Shown here: in pieces, positions 55,616 through 63,759 of the stretch | How positions within the stretch are numbered: the first letter of the stretch is position 1 | Layout of the letters: each line of letters begins with the position of its first letter | Assembly (NCBI RefSeq): GCF_012932215.1 | Contig: NZ_CP048788.1 | Coordinates: 2,852,001-2,916,000 of the forward strand | Reading direction: 5' to 3' | Source: Roseobacter ponti | GTDB taxonomy: Bacteria; Pseudomonadota; Alphaproteobacteria; Rhodobacterales; Rhodobacteraceae | Length of the DNA: 64,000 nt | Notes under the pieces: generated by a model | Seen by the model: the letters and a program-made list of their open reading frames with translations, nothing else | Told to the model about the DNA's origin: nothing | Databases searched by the model: none | Translations under genes and position numbers: made by a program

Positions 55616-55671
55616 GTGTCTCTCCCTTCAGCGCCGGGCCCCGCCACGAAGGGCAGACCCGGCATCAGTAT

Positions 55672-56874
55672 TCAGGTTTCTGCCGGTTGCCGTGCCAGAA
55701 ACCAGGTGTTCAGGCGCCACATTCCCCAGGCGAGCGGGATTGCAGCAAACCCGCCGGCAGCATAGGCCAGCGGCTCGTCATAAAAAGTCTCGAAAGCCTG
55801 GGTATAGGCATGAATCGCCGCAAAGGTGACCGCCGCGTTGAAAATCCCGCGCATGTTTTTGTGGGCCGACCAGAAGATGATCCCCGCCAGTGAAAGTGCC
55901 CAGACAATCGTAAAAACATTCTCATGCACAGTGAGGGCTGTGTCGCGGAAAGCAGCAAGGCTGTCGCGCCAGTCTTCATAAGACAGACCGGACCGGTGCA
56001 TCGCAGACCCCGGACCCCAGATTGTTTCGCCCACCACATCTCCCCAGAGGCTGCCGACGAGCGCGCAAAGACTGGCGACGATAAACGCCATGATCAGATG
56101 GATGCGTGCATGGCGCGCCGTGCGTTCGGGCGTTCGGCGTGCGACCAGCACCATCAGCACGACCAGCGCGCACATCTGCATGATTGAGAGCGTCGGTTCG
56201 GGGGAGTAAAACACGTAGGCCGCGTGGAAGTAAAACGTGCCGGTGTCGAGGGCCTGGGCAAAGGGCACGATCGCGAGTGCGGAAACAAGGCGCACGTCGG
56301 TAAACCAGCCTGCCCCGGCAATGGCTGCAGCCGCATAGAGCCAGAAGGCCGCAACCGGCAGACCGCTGGCCCCGCTTTCATGCACCAGATACCCGACACC
56401 TGTGAGATGAAGCGCCAGCGCCATGAGGGTCACTGCACCGGTCACAAAACGCGTGGTCAGCCGGTTATGGTGCATCGCCCAGGCTACAGGCACTGCCACG
56501 ACGGCGCCTGCGATTGCCATCACCGGCCCGGCAATACTCTCAAAGTTGCCGGCAAGTTCAAACCCCGCTCCGCCGATCAGCATGCCCGCACCGATCAGCG
56601 ATGCGGCATTGCCGAACATTGCATAAAGCGCAGGACCCTGGCGGAGGGTCAGCAAACCGGCACCGGCCAGCAGAATACCGGAAACGGCAACCAGCATTGC
56701 ATCGGCAAGCCAGAAGATCAGGCCAAAGGTTGCAAAGACGATTCCGGTGCACAAAACGGCATTGATGGCGAGCGTTACCATTGTGCTGCGCGCGCGGGCT
56801 TCGATGATTCTGGCCGCGGTTTGGGAGATAACCCCCTCTTCCAACAGTATTTCTGTATCTGCGATCGTGTACAT
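55672..56874 (-). CDS. Multispan membrane protein of unknown function
   Basis: A 400-residue protein with about 10-11 hydrophobic helices after a cytoplasmic N-terminus that has a short helical DUF2157-like segment (LLEEGVISQTAARIIEARAR). One longer extracytoplasmic loop occurs near 290-325 (WGPGSAMHRSGLSYEDWRDS). No transporter family is recognised. It lies downstream of a promoter flanked by two identical-type operators, so it is strongly suspected to be separately controlled from the bicupin run upstream. Confidence 0.7.
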   Translation of the reverse strand: MYTIADTEILLEEGVISQTAARIIEARARSTMVTLAINAVLCTGIVFATFGLIFWLADAMLVAVSGILLAGAGLLTLRQGPALYAMFGNAASLIGAGMLIGGAGFELAGNFESIAGPVMAIAGAVVAVPVAWAMHHNRLTTRFVTGAVTLMALALHLTGVGYLVHESGASGLPVAAFWLYAAAAIAGAGWFTDVRLVSALAIVPFAQALDTGTFYFHAAYVFYSPEPTLSIMQMCALVVLMVLVARRTPERTARHARIHLIMAFIVASLCALVGSLWGDVVGETIWGPGSAMHRSGLSYEDWRDSLAAFRDTALTVHENVFTIVWALSLAGIIFWSAHKNMRGIFNAAVTFAAIHAYTQAFETFYDEPLAYAAGGFAAIPLAWGMWRLNTWFLARQPAET

Positions 56875-56885
56875 TACTCACTCCA

Positions 56886-56953
56886 TGAACGTTGTTCACG
56901 CCGTAAATAACCTGATCTTCCTGGTCGTTCAAGCATTTTGTGAACAGTGTTCA
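56886..56953 (-). promoter_or_regulatory. Promoter flanked by paired TGAAC-N3-GTTCA operators
   Basis: Two 13-base inverted repeats, TGAACGTTGTTCA (56886-56898) and TGAACAGTGTTCA (56941-56953), share both half-sites and lie 55 bases apart. Between them, on the minus strand, are TTGAAC (56932-56927), a 17-base spacer and TATTTA (56909-56904), a good promoter for the membrane-protein gene starting at 56874. The layout suits a dimeric regulator that closes a small loop. Its identity is unknown. Confidence 0.7.
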
Positions 56954-56954
56954 T

Positions 56955-57920
56955 TTATGCCAGCCAGGTGGCACCTGCCGGATCATCCGTGCCGACGATG
57001 TGATACATGCTTGCCTCCCCGGTCATCGCCGGTACGGCAGTATGCTGCAGATCCGCAGGTATCGAGCAGGTATCTCCGGGGTTCAGCACCGCCTCACCAC
57101 CCTCCCAGATCAGCCGCCAGTGTCCGCGCACAGGCATAAGCACCGAAGGCCGGTCATGCGCGTGCATGTCGGTGCTGGCAGACCCGCGCGTCAGGAAGCC
57201 AACCTCGAAACCGGGCTTGTCGCGGATCACGCCCTTTTCACCGATGACGAGAACCGGCTCTTTGCCGGCCAGGGACATCAGGTCATTATACCGGCGCACC
57301 CCATACCCCACGACCTGCGCAGGCGTCATCTCGGGATAGCTTTTCAGCTCCTCTTCGTTCAGCACAGGCATCGGGCTGACACCATCGGGCAGGCTCTCCC
57401 CTTTTTTGCTGTCATAGAGTTTGCCGTTCTGCCCCAGGACAAGGCCGTGGTCACGCGCGTCTTCGATGACCTGGGGCGCCCAGATGACGCCGCCGCCCGC
57501 ATCATCCCCGCCAAGGACCGCCATAATCATCCCGTAATCAGTTCCGATGTTCTCAAAACCGCGGAAAATGCCGGTGGGGATATTGATTATATCGCCTACT
57601 TCCAGCACCACTTCGCCGGCGTCGCCGTAGCGTCCCCAGAAAAACCGCCAGCGGCCCTTGAGCACAAAGAAGACCTCGGCCGTGCGGTGGCTGTGCAAGG
57701 AGTTCCGGCATTTCGGCGGCTGTCCCGCGGCACCGATGTTGAACCCGTGCGGGATTGTAATATGCACGTGCTGGTCCGCGCTCTCCGACACGCCGCCGCC
57801 GATGATCGTGAAGTTTTCCTTCTGATCACTGCCCGGCGTATGGGCGTCGATAAAGGCGGTTTTACAGGGTTGCAGGTCACCATACCGGACGATGCGGGCT
57901 TCCATCTCAGACGGGGTCAT
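56955..57920 (-). CDS. Bicupin domain protein (gentisate dioxygenase-like)
   Basis: A 321-residue cytoplasmic protein with two cupin barrels. The first has NSLHSHRTAEVFFVLKG (His-x-His and Glu ligands) and GDIINIPTGIFRGFEN, in which the usual motif-2 His is Arg. The second has TDMHAHDRPSVLMPVRG and GDTCSIPADLQHTAV, which keeps the distal His but lacks the Glu. Such bicupins include ring-cleaving dioxygenases and isomerases; the activity is unknown. Its start overlaps the PNPOx-like gene by four bases. Confidence 0.8.
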   Translation of the reverse strand: MTPSEMEARIVRYGDLQPCKTAFIDAHTPGSDQKENFTIIGGGVSESADQHVHITIPHGFNIGAAGQPPKCRNSLHSHRTAEVFFVLKGRWRFFWGRYGDAGEVVLEVGDIINIPTGIFRGFENIGTDYGMIMAVLGGDDAGGGVIWAPQVIEDARDHGLVLGQNGKLYDSKKGESLPDGVSPMPVLNEEELKSYPEMTPAQVVGYGVRRYNDLMSLAGKEPVLVIGEKGVIRDKPGFEVGFLTRGSASTDMHAHDRPSVLMPVRGHWRLIWEGGEAVLNPGDTCSIPADLQHTAVPAMTGEASMYHIVGTDDPAGATWLA

Positions 57921-58549
57921 TTCGTTTCTCTTTCTGTTTGCGCACGCAGAGCCGCCAGTTCGGCCTCAAGCTCTGCATTGCGTTTTTCAAGACGTTCCAT
58001 TTCGGGGCCGACGAGCCGCGCGATTTCGTTCGTGTCAAACCGGGGGGTGATGAACTGCGGACAGTTCCAGTCAAAGGCCTCAATGCGAATGCGCACCGTA
58101 CGCTCGACCTTTCCCCCGCCTTCTGTGTGTAGCGCCTTTGCCAGGTCCGGGTCGGCATCGGCAGCGATCATCGCCGCGTGACCGATCAGTTTCAGCCGGG
58201 CCTGACGCGCATAATCCATTGCGAAAAGGCTCACCCGCCCGCTGCCGCGCAGATGCCCGGAACTGACGTACTGCCGGTTCCCGCGGTAATCGGCAAATCC
58301 GATGGTCTGCGGATCGAGCACTTTGATAAACCCCGCGGGGCCGCCCCGGTGCTGCACATAGGGCCAGCCGGTCGCGGACACTGTGGCCATATAGAGCGAG
58401 GTGCGCGCGGTCAGAAAGGCAGTCTCGTCCCCGCCGAGACCTTCAGGTGCCGGACGTTCGGCCATGCGGGCATAGGTGTCATAAGAGCCCTGTGCCCGCT
58501 GCTCGGCCTCGACCGCGCCGGTAAACATGATCCTGCCGAAGTGCTCCAT
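57917..58549 (-). CDS. Pyridoxamine 5'-phosphate oxidase-family (flavin split-barrel) protein
   Basis: A 210-residue split-barrel protein. ARTSLYMATVSATGWPYVQH and GGPAGFIKVLDPQTIGFADY followed by GNRQYVSSGHLRGSGRVSLF match PNPOx-like FMN-binding proteins rather than PdxH itself. The C-terminus (about 178-208) is a charged coiled coil (ERLEKRNAELEAELAALRAQ), unusual for the fold and probably for oligomerisation. Start and stop are close-packed with its neighbours (4-base overlap and 3-base gap). Confidence 0.82.
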   Translation of the reverse strand: MEHFGRIMFTGAVEAEQRAQGSYDTYARMAERPAPEGLGGDETAFLTARTSLYMATVSATGWPYVQHRGGPAGFIKVLDPQTIGFADYRGNRQYVSSGHLRGSGRVSLFAMDYARQARLKLIGHAAMIAADADPDLAKALHTEGGGKVERTVRIRIEAFDWNCPQFITPRFDTNEIARLVGPEMERLEKRNAELEAELAALRAQTERETK

Positions 58550-58552
58550 CGC

Positions 58553-59521
58553 TCAGCCTGTTTGCAGCAGGATCTGTTTCCAGACCGCCGTTTCGTCAAA
58601 GATCACATATTCGCGCCGCAGCCCCCATGGGCCGAACTCGGCGTGACACATGCCGAGCAGATAGATATCCGTGCCCGTCGGTGTGCCGAAAGTGCCCCAG
58701 CCGCTGTGTTTCCCGCTCAGCGACCAGCGCAGGGCCGCACGGGGCGGCATCAGAAGGTCATCGCGCCCGATCTGGTGATCAATCTGAAATGTGGCATCGG
58801 GAAAAGACGCGCGCAGCCCCATCCAGAACTGATCAACGTCCCCATGGCTGTGCCCCGTCACGCCGCCGGGGTATTCCACGTGCACGGCACGATCGTATTC
58901 TTTCGGGATCGCGGCCATATCGGCGCCCATGATCCGTGTCACGATATCCGCGTATTTCTGCCCCCAGGCGTTATCATTGCCGCGCCCCTTATAAGGACCA
59001 GGCCTGTCATTGGCCGGGCTCAGCGGTTTGACGCAGTGTTCCGGCCCGCCCTCTTTCTCGATCAGCGCCGCCGCGTATTCGCGCGGGTCCTGACCGAGCT
59101 GGCGCACGATCGCACCCTGATCCCGGATCAGCCATTCATCGTTGATCTGATTGTTTATGGCATGGCAGTCCGCAAGAATACGGTAGGTCAGCCGCTTTCC
59201 CGTCGCTTTGCCATAAACACCGTCGCGGGCATGTGTCGCTGTGCTCAGCAGACGATGCGAGGACAGCATCCCCTCCTCGGGTGTGCCCGACCAGATAACG
59301 TCTTCCCCCAGCAGCGTCCGGTCGGGGAATTCAGCCAGCGTGGCCATCGTCGCCCCGATGACATTCCGGTTGCCCACCACGACCGACGCAGGTGTGCGCA
59401 CAACGATATCGTCCGAGTAATACCGGTGCAGGGTGGCAATGCCGCGGTCTTCCCAGATTTCTTTGGTTATACCGATGATATAATCGGGAAAATCCGTGAA
59501 TTTCTCGTCAAAGCCTTGCAT
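58553..59521 (-). CDS. Two-domain SnoaL-like (NTF2-fold) protein A
   Basis: A 322-residue protein of two NTF2-like alpha+beta barrels. The first (about 1-150) has WEDRGIATLHRYYSDDIVV and a RTLLGEDVIWSGTPEEGML segment; the second (about 180-320) has GVTGHSHGDVDQFWMGLRAS and GTFGTPTGTDIYLLGMCHAE. This is the SnoaL/ester cyclase pattern. Family members isomerise, cyclise or hydrolyse small molecules without cofactors. It ends three bases before the PNPOx-like gene. Confidence 0.75.
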   Translation of the reverse strand: MQGFDEKFTDFPDYIIGITKEIWEDRGIATLHRYYSDDIVVRTPASVVVGNRNVIGATMATLAEFPDRTLLGEDVIWSGTPEEGMLSSHRLLSTATHARDGVYGKATGKRLTYRILADCHAINNQINDEWLIRDQGAIVRQLGQDPREYAAALIEKEGGPEHCVKPLSPANDRPGPYKGRGNDNAWGQKYADIVTRIMGADMAAIPKEYDRAVHVEYPGGVTGHSHGDVDQFWMGLRASFPDATFQIDHQIGRDDLLMPPRAALRWSLSGKHSGWGTFGTPTGTDIYLLGMCHAEFGPWGLRREYVIFDETAVWKQILLQTG

Positions 59522-59524
59522 GGG

Positions 59525-60532
59525 TCATACCTTTGGTTTGCGGGCGGAGCCGCGGATAATCAGCGGGCCGTCCAGCGCAATGCGCCGGGGCGGCGTTTCC
59601 TCATCGTTCAGACGGTCCATCAGAACCGAAACGGTCTCGGCGACCATGCGGTTGGCCGGCTGGCGCACGGTGGTGAGATCATAACTTGGCCAGTGCGAGA
59701 GTGTCACGTCGTCATAGCCCACAACAGAAACGTCCTGCGGCACGCGCAGGCCCAGCTCAAAGCGCAGCACATCCATCACGGCAAAGGCCATGTGATCATT
59801 GGCGACAAAGACGGCGTCGGGCTTTTCTGCGACTGAAAACATTGAGCGTGCGGCAGCTTTGGCGACCTCGAAGTTAAAATCGCCCGCGGCTCGCGCAAAA
59901 AGCACATGGCCTGCATCCCTGAGGCCGGCAATGAACCCCGCCTCGCGGTCGATCTGGGTCGAGGCACCTTCCCAGCCGGCAATATGTGCGATGCGTTCAT
60001 GACCGCCGGCCACAAGAAACTCTGCGAGTTTGCGCCCGCCGGACACGTTGTCCGAGGTGACACTGGACAGACGGTTGTCATACTGATGCCGGTTGAAGAG
60101 AACGATCGGAATGCCCAGCCCCTCGCAGCGTTCGGTCAGATTGTTCGACAGGCCGACAGAAGCCGCAATGATACCATCCACCTGATAGTCGAGCAGTTCA
60201 TCGATTACCTTCCCTGTGGTCTCTGCGTCGTTGGAAGCCATGAAGACCAGCACGTGATAGCCCTGCGCCTGCAACGCGCGTGAGAGCCGCTCGATGGCTT
60301 CGGGGTAGAACTGGTTTTCAAGATAGGCGACCACCAGACCGATGATGCGGCTGCGCCCCGTGATGAGCGAGCGCGCCAGCACGTTCGGCCGGTACCCCAG
60401 GCGCGTTGCGGCCTTGCGCACCTTGTCGCGGGTGCTTTTGCTTACAGAGGCGCCGGGCGTAAACACCCGGCTGACGGCCGAGCGGCTGACCCCGGCCATT
60501 TCGGCCACATCGAGAGAGGTCACCTTCCCCAT
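59525..60532 (-). CDS. LacI-family transcriptional regulator
   Basis: A 335-residue repressor. The N-terminal HTH (VTSLDVAEMAGVSRSAVSRV) and hinge helix (YRPNVLARSLITGRSR) are canonical; residues 65-330 form the periplasmic-binding-protein-like sensor, with IVLFNRHQYDNRLSSVTSDN and GYDDVTLSHWPSYDLTTVRQ in the effector cleft region. It is embedded in the catabolic run, four bases from a SnoaL-like gene, so it likely senses a pathway substrate. No CG-centred LacI operator was recognised by eye. Confidence 0.9.
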   Translation of the reverse strand: MGKVTSLDVAEMAGVSRSAVSRVFTPGASVSKSTRDKVRKAATRLGYRPNVLARSLITGRSRIIGLVVAYLENQFYPEAIERLSRALQAQGYHVLVFMASNDAETTGKVIDELLDYQVDGIIAASVGLSNNLTERCEGLGIPIVLFNRHQYDNRLSSVTSDNVSGGRKLAEFLVAGGHERIAHIAGWEGASTQIDREAGFIAGLRDAGHVLFARAAGDFNFEVAKAAARSMFSVAEKPDAVFVANDHMAFAVMDVLRFELGLRVPQDVSVVGYDDVTLSHWPSYDLTTVRQPANRMVAETVSVLMDRLNDEETPPRRIALDGPLIIRGSARKPKV

Positions 60533-60563
60533 GGCGCACTCCGAAATATATGCTGCGCGGGCA

Positions 60564-61325
60564 TCATCCTGCCGTCCAGCCGCCGTCGATCAGCATTGAG
60601 GTGCCCGTGACCATGGCCGAGGCATCGCTGGCCAGAAAGACCGCAGCCCCCATAATATCCTCAACCTCACCAACGCGCGGCAACCTGATCTTTTCCATAA
60701 TCCAGGCGAGGCGCTCCGGGCTGGCAAAGGTCTCTTTTGTGAGTGGCGTGCGGATAAAGGTGGGGCAGATCGTATTGATCCGGATGCCCGCCCTGCCCCA
60801 TTCGATGGCCATGGACTTCACCATGCCCTCAAGGGCGTGTTTGGAAGCGCAGTACACCGCGCGGTCCACACCGCCGACGTGCCCCATCTGGCTCGAGATA
60901 TGGATGACCGAGCCTGGCCGGCCGGCCGCAATCAGCGCCCGTGCGGCACAGACCGAGAGGAAGTAGGCGCTGCGCAGATTGATATTCATTACCGCATCAA
61001 AATCGTCAGGCGTCGTTTCGGTGGCCGGGCTGTGCCGCGCAAGCCCCGCAGAATTGATCACCACGTCAAAAGGGTCGGCAAAAGCGGCCTCTAGGGCGCC
61101 GAGATCCGTCTGATCAAGAACCATGGCTTCGGCTGAAAGGCCGGCGGCGGCCATCGCATCTGTGCACTCCTGCAGGGGGCCTGGACGCCGCGCAGCACAA
61201 ACCACATGCGCCCCCGCCTCCGCCAGCGCCACCGCGCAGCCCAGACCGATGCCCGAGGAGGCGCCGGTGACCAGCGCCCGCCGTCCGGTCAGATCAAAGC
61301 CGGGCGATTTCGGCAGATCGCTCAT
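60564..61325 (-). CDS. Short-chain dehydrogenase/reductase
   Basis: A 253-residue classical SDR. The cofactor loop is VTGASSGIGLGCAVALAEAG, NSAG follows the fourth strand, and the catalytic tetrad ends in YCASKHALEG after HISSQMGHVGG (Ser). It uses NAD(P)H to oxidise a secondary alcohol or reduce a ketone; Ala-Ala-Arg-Arg after the second strand hints at NADP. Its start overlaps the upstream SnoaL-like gene by four bases. Confidence 0.88.
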   Translation of the reverse strand: MSDLPKSPGFDLTGRRALVTGASSGIGLGCAVALAEAGAHVVCAARRPGPLQECTDAMAAAGLSAEAMVLDQTDLGALEAAFADPFDVVINSAGLARHSPATETTPDDFDAVMNINLRSAYFLSVCAARALIAAGRPGSVIHISSQMGHVGGVDRAVYCASKHALEGMVKSMAIEWGRAGIRINTICPTFIRTPLTKETFASPERLAWIMEKIRLPRVGEVEDIMGAAVFLASDASAMVTGTSMLIDGGWTAG

Positions 61326-62368
61326 AAGGCCACCCCCGTTTCCGGATCAAACCCGGTGCGTGCCTTGTTGAACTCGCGCATCCGCGCCAGCACATCGACA
61401 CCGATCTGGTCATACATATGCAGCAGATCGACCAGTACCCAGTTCTCGCGGATCAGTCCCTCTTCGATCCGCCAGAAATCAAGACTGCGCATCGCGATCT
61501 TTTTGTCCGGCGGTGCGATGCCCAGCCAGCCGCCATGACTGATCGTCTGATACATATCCGGCCAGCCGGTCACTGCCGCATAGGCTCTGTCGCCAAAAAA
61601 GTGGTATTCAATCTCGTCCACATACTTCCCGCGGTCGGGCATCGCGTTCAGAAACGGGATCTGGTGCCAGTGCCGGAACCCGCGCTGGCCGCGACCGGTG
61701 CCGATACCGGCAGGCCCGTACCAGGACATGCGCGGGTGCCAGAAACGGTCCATCTCCATCACCTCCGGGCCGCCTTCGGCGGGGTGTTTCTTGAGATGCT
61801 CCAGCATATCGATGATCAGTTGACAGCTGGCCTCGCCGGCTGTCGCGTCGCAGGGGCCGGGAACAAGCCCGTCTGAGCTAGCAGGTCCCGGCACATGCCA
61901 TTCCCGGCCCAGCGACGGGCTCATCGGCCAGGCGCCGGCCTGCATCATCACCTCAGGCAGATCCCAGAGCGCCTGCATCTCGGTGATTTTGCCGTCTTCG
62001 AACCGGTAAAACTCATGAAACCGCATATGCACCATGTGCCCGGTCGGCGGGATATCCAGCCAGGGCGCCATGAAAGCCCCGGTCCAGTATCCACCGCAGC
62101 CGACCCAGTCCGCACCCTCGGGCGTCGGCCCTGCCATGACAATATAGTCGCGCCGCTCCAGATCGGGCCAGGCCCGCAGCAACGGCCCGAAAACCCGCTC
62201 CGTAAACGCATCCACCCCGTGAATGGTCTCAAAGGGAAACGAGAGCCGGAAAATGACATCCGGCGCGCAGATTTCATGAAGCGCCCGGCGCACGGCTCCG
62301 GCGTCAAAATTATACATCGCTGCGCGCAGAGGCCCGATCAGCTTCTTATGGTCTGTGTGTTTGTCCAT
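61322..62368 (-). CDS. Two-domain SnoaL-like (NTF2-fold) protein B
   Basis: A 348-residue protein with two NTF2-like domains: about 1-135 (YNFDAGAVRRALHEICAPDV, GCGGYWTGAFMAPWLDIPPT) and 175-330 (MDRFWHPRMSWYGPAGIGTG, GRGQRGFRHWHQIPFLNAMP). It is related in layout to the other two-domain SnoaL-like protein. The ATG at 62368 follows GGAAGA; an in-frame TTG five codons earlier is rejected. Activity unknown. Confidence 0.75.
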   Translation of the reverse strand: MDKHTDHKKLIGPLRAAMYNFDAGAVRRALHEICAPDVIFRLSFPFETIHGVDAFTERVFGPLLRAWPDLERRDYIVMAGPTPEGADWVGCGGYWTGAFMAPWLDIPPTGHMVHMRFHEFYRFEDGKITEMQALWDLPEVMMQAGAWPMSPSLGREWHVPGPASSDGLVPGPCDATAGEASCQLIIDMLEHLKKHPAEGGPEVMEMDRFWHPRMSWYGPAGIGTGRGQRGFRHWHQIPFLNAMPDRGKYVDEIEYHFFGDRAYAAVTGWPDMYQTISHGGWLGIAPPDKKIAMRSLDFWRIEEGLIRENWVLVDLLHMYDQIGVDVLARMREFNKARTGFDPETGVAL

Positions 62369-62418
62369 TACGTCTTCCGGCAATGATTACTGCACAGGCG
62401 GCGCAGCGCCCGGGCCCC

Positions 62419-63747
62419 CTATTCCGCGGCTTCGCGTGCGGGTGCGCCCTCTCCGTAGGGCACATTCACACCGCCATAGCGCCGCACCCGCAGGTTGCAT
62501 TGCTCGGCATGCCCGACAAATCCTTCAAGCATGCACAGCCGCGAGCCGTAAGCGCCGATTTCAGCTGCGGCCTCATCCGTCAGAATCCTCTGGTAGCTGT
62601 GCGTTTTCAGGAACTTGCCCACCCACAATCCGCCGGTATAGCGCCCGGCTTTGCGGGTCGGCAGCGTGTGGTTCGTCCCGATGACCTTGTCGCCGTTGGC
62701 GACATTCGTGCGCGGTCCCAGAAAAAGTGCGCCGTAGCAGGTCATATGCTCAAGGAACCAGTCATCGCGTTCAGTCATCACCTGCACATGCTCAGACGCG
62801 ATGTCATCGGCCACCTCCAGCATCTCCTCCCAGGTGTCACAGACAATCACTTCGCCGTAGTCTTCCCAGCTTACCCGCGCGGTGCCCGCCGTCGGCAGTA
62901 TCCCGAGGATGCGGTCAATCTCTGAAAGCGTTTCTTCTGCCAGACGGCGCGAGTTTGTCAGCAGCACGGCAGGCGAATTATACCCGTGCTCAGCCTGCCC
63001 CAGCAGATCGGTGGCGCACATTTCCGCATCCACCGTTTCATCCGCGATCACCATGGTTTCGGTCGGTCCGGCGAAGAGATCAATGCCGACACGCCCGAAA
63101 AGCTGTCGCTTGGCTTCTGCCACAAAAGCATTACCCGGCCCGACCAGCATGTGCACCGGCTCGATGGTATCTGTGCCGATCGCCATTGCACCCACTGCCT
63201 GGATGCCGCCCAGCACGTAAATCTCATGCGCCCCGCCCAGATGCATCGCCGCAATGACGCCAGGGTTTGGCTTCCCCTGAAAGGGCGGCGTGCAGGCGAT
63301 GATCCGCGGCACGCCGGCAACGCTGGCCGTGGCCACAGACATGTGCGCGGAGGCGACCATCGGAAATTTGCCACCCGGCACATAGCAGCCAACCGACTGA
63401 ACGGGGATATTTTTGTGCCCCAGAATCACCCCGGGCATGGTTTCCACTTCGATGTCGAGCATCGATGCACGCTGCGCCTCGGCAAAGTTGCGTACCTGGG
63501 TCTGAGCAAAGCGGATGTCTTCCAGTTCGCGCGGGCTGAGCTGTGCGATCAGATCCTCGATCTCCGCAGTGCTCAGCCGGAAAGATGCCGGTGTGTAACT
63601 GTCAAAGCTTTCGCTGAGTTCGCGCACCGCCACATCGCCGCGCGCCTCGATATCGGCCAGGGCTGTCTCAACCGCTGCCCGCGTTTTTGCATCATCATCT
63701 GCCCGCTCTGTATCGGACTTGCCGCGCTTCAGATACTCAATCGCCAT
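62419..63747 (-). CDS. Histidinol dehydrogenase-family NAD-dependent dehydrogenase
   Basis: A 442-residue HisD-fold enzyme. [56 protein letters not shown] and [20 protein letters not shown] are family marks. The GLWVGKFLK segment and surrounding sequence resemble, from memory, the catabolic HisD paralogues such as sulfopropanediol dehydrogenase (HpsN) rather than the histidine enzyme. The neighbours are catabolic, not his genes. It would oxidise a small diol or alcohol to the acid in two steps. Confidence 0.84.
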   Translation of the reverse strand: MAIEYLKRGKSDTERADDDAKTRAAVETALADIEARGDVAVRELSESFDSYTPASFRLSTAEIEDLIAQLSPRELEDIRFAQTQVRNFAEAQRASMLDIEVETMPGVILGHKNIPVQSVGCYVPGGKFPMVASAHMSVATASVAGVPRIIACTPPFQGKPNPGVIAAMHLGGAHEIYVLGGIQAVGAMAIGTDTIEPVHMLVGPGNAFVAEAKRQLFGRVGIDLFAGPTETMVIADETVDAEMCATDLLGQAEHGYNSPAVLLTNSRRLAEETLSEIDRILGILPTAGTARVSWEDYGEVIVCDTWEEMLEVADDIASEHVQVMTERDDWFLEHMTCYGALFLGPRTNVANGDKVIGTNHTLPTRKAGRYTGGLWVGKFLKTHSYQRILTDEAAAEIGAYGSRLCMLEGFVGHAEQCNLRVRRYGGVNVPYGEGAPAREAAE

Positions 63748-63759
63748 CTCTCTCTTCCC

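Noticed and set aside
56886-56953. SOS (LexA) boxes
   Set aside because: Alphaproteobacterial LexA sites are direct GTTC-N7-GTTC repeats; these are inverted TGAAC-N3-GTTCA sites with different spacing.
56940-58181. 413-codon plus-strand open frame
   Set aside because: Antisense to the bicupin gene and the end of the PNPOx-like gene; no ribosome binding site or domain pattern.
58178-59836. 552-codon plus-strand open frame
   Set aside because: It runs antisense across four genes with clear domains (PNPOx-like, SnoaL-like, LacI) and shows no recognisable motif.
62419-63747. Histidinol dehydrogenase of the histidine pathway
   Set aside because: Neighbours are catabolic and the sequence looks like the non-histidine paralogues; kept only as HisD-family.
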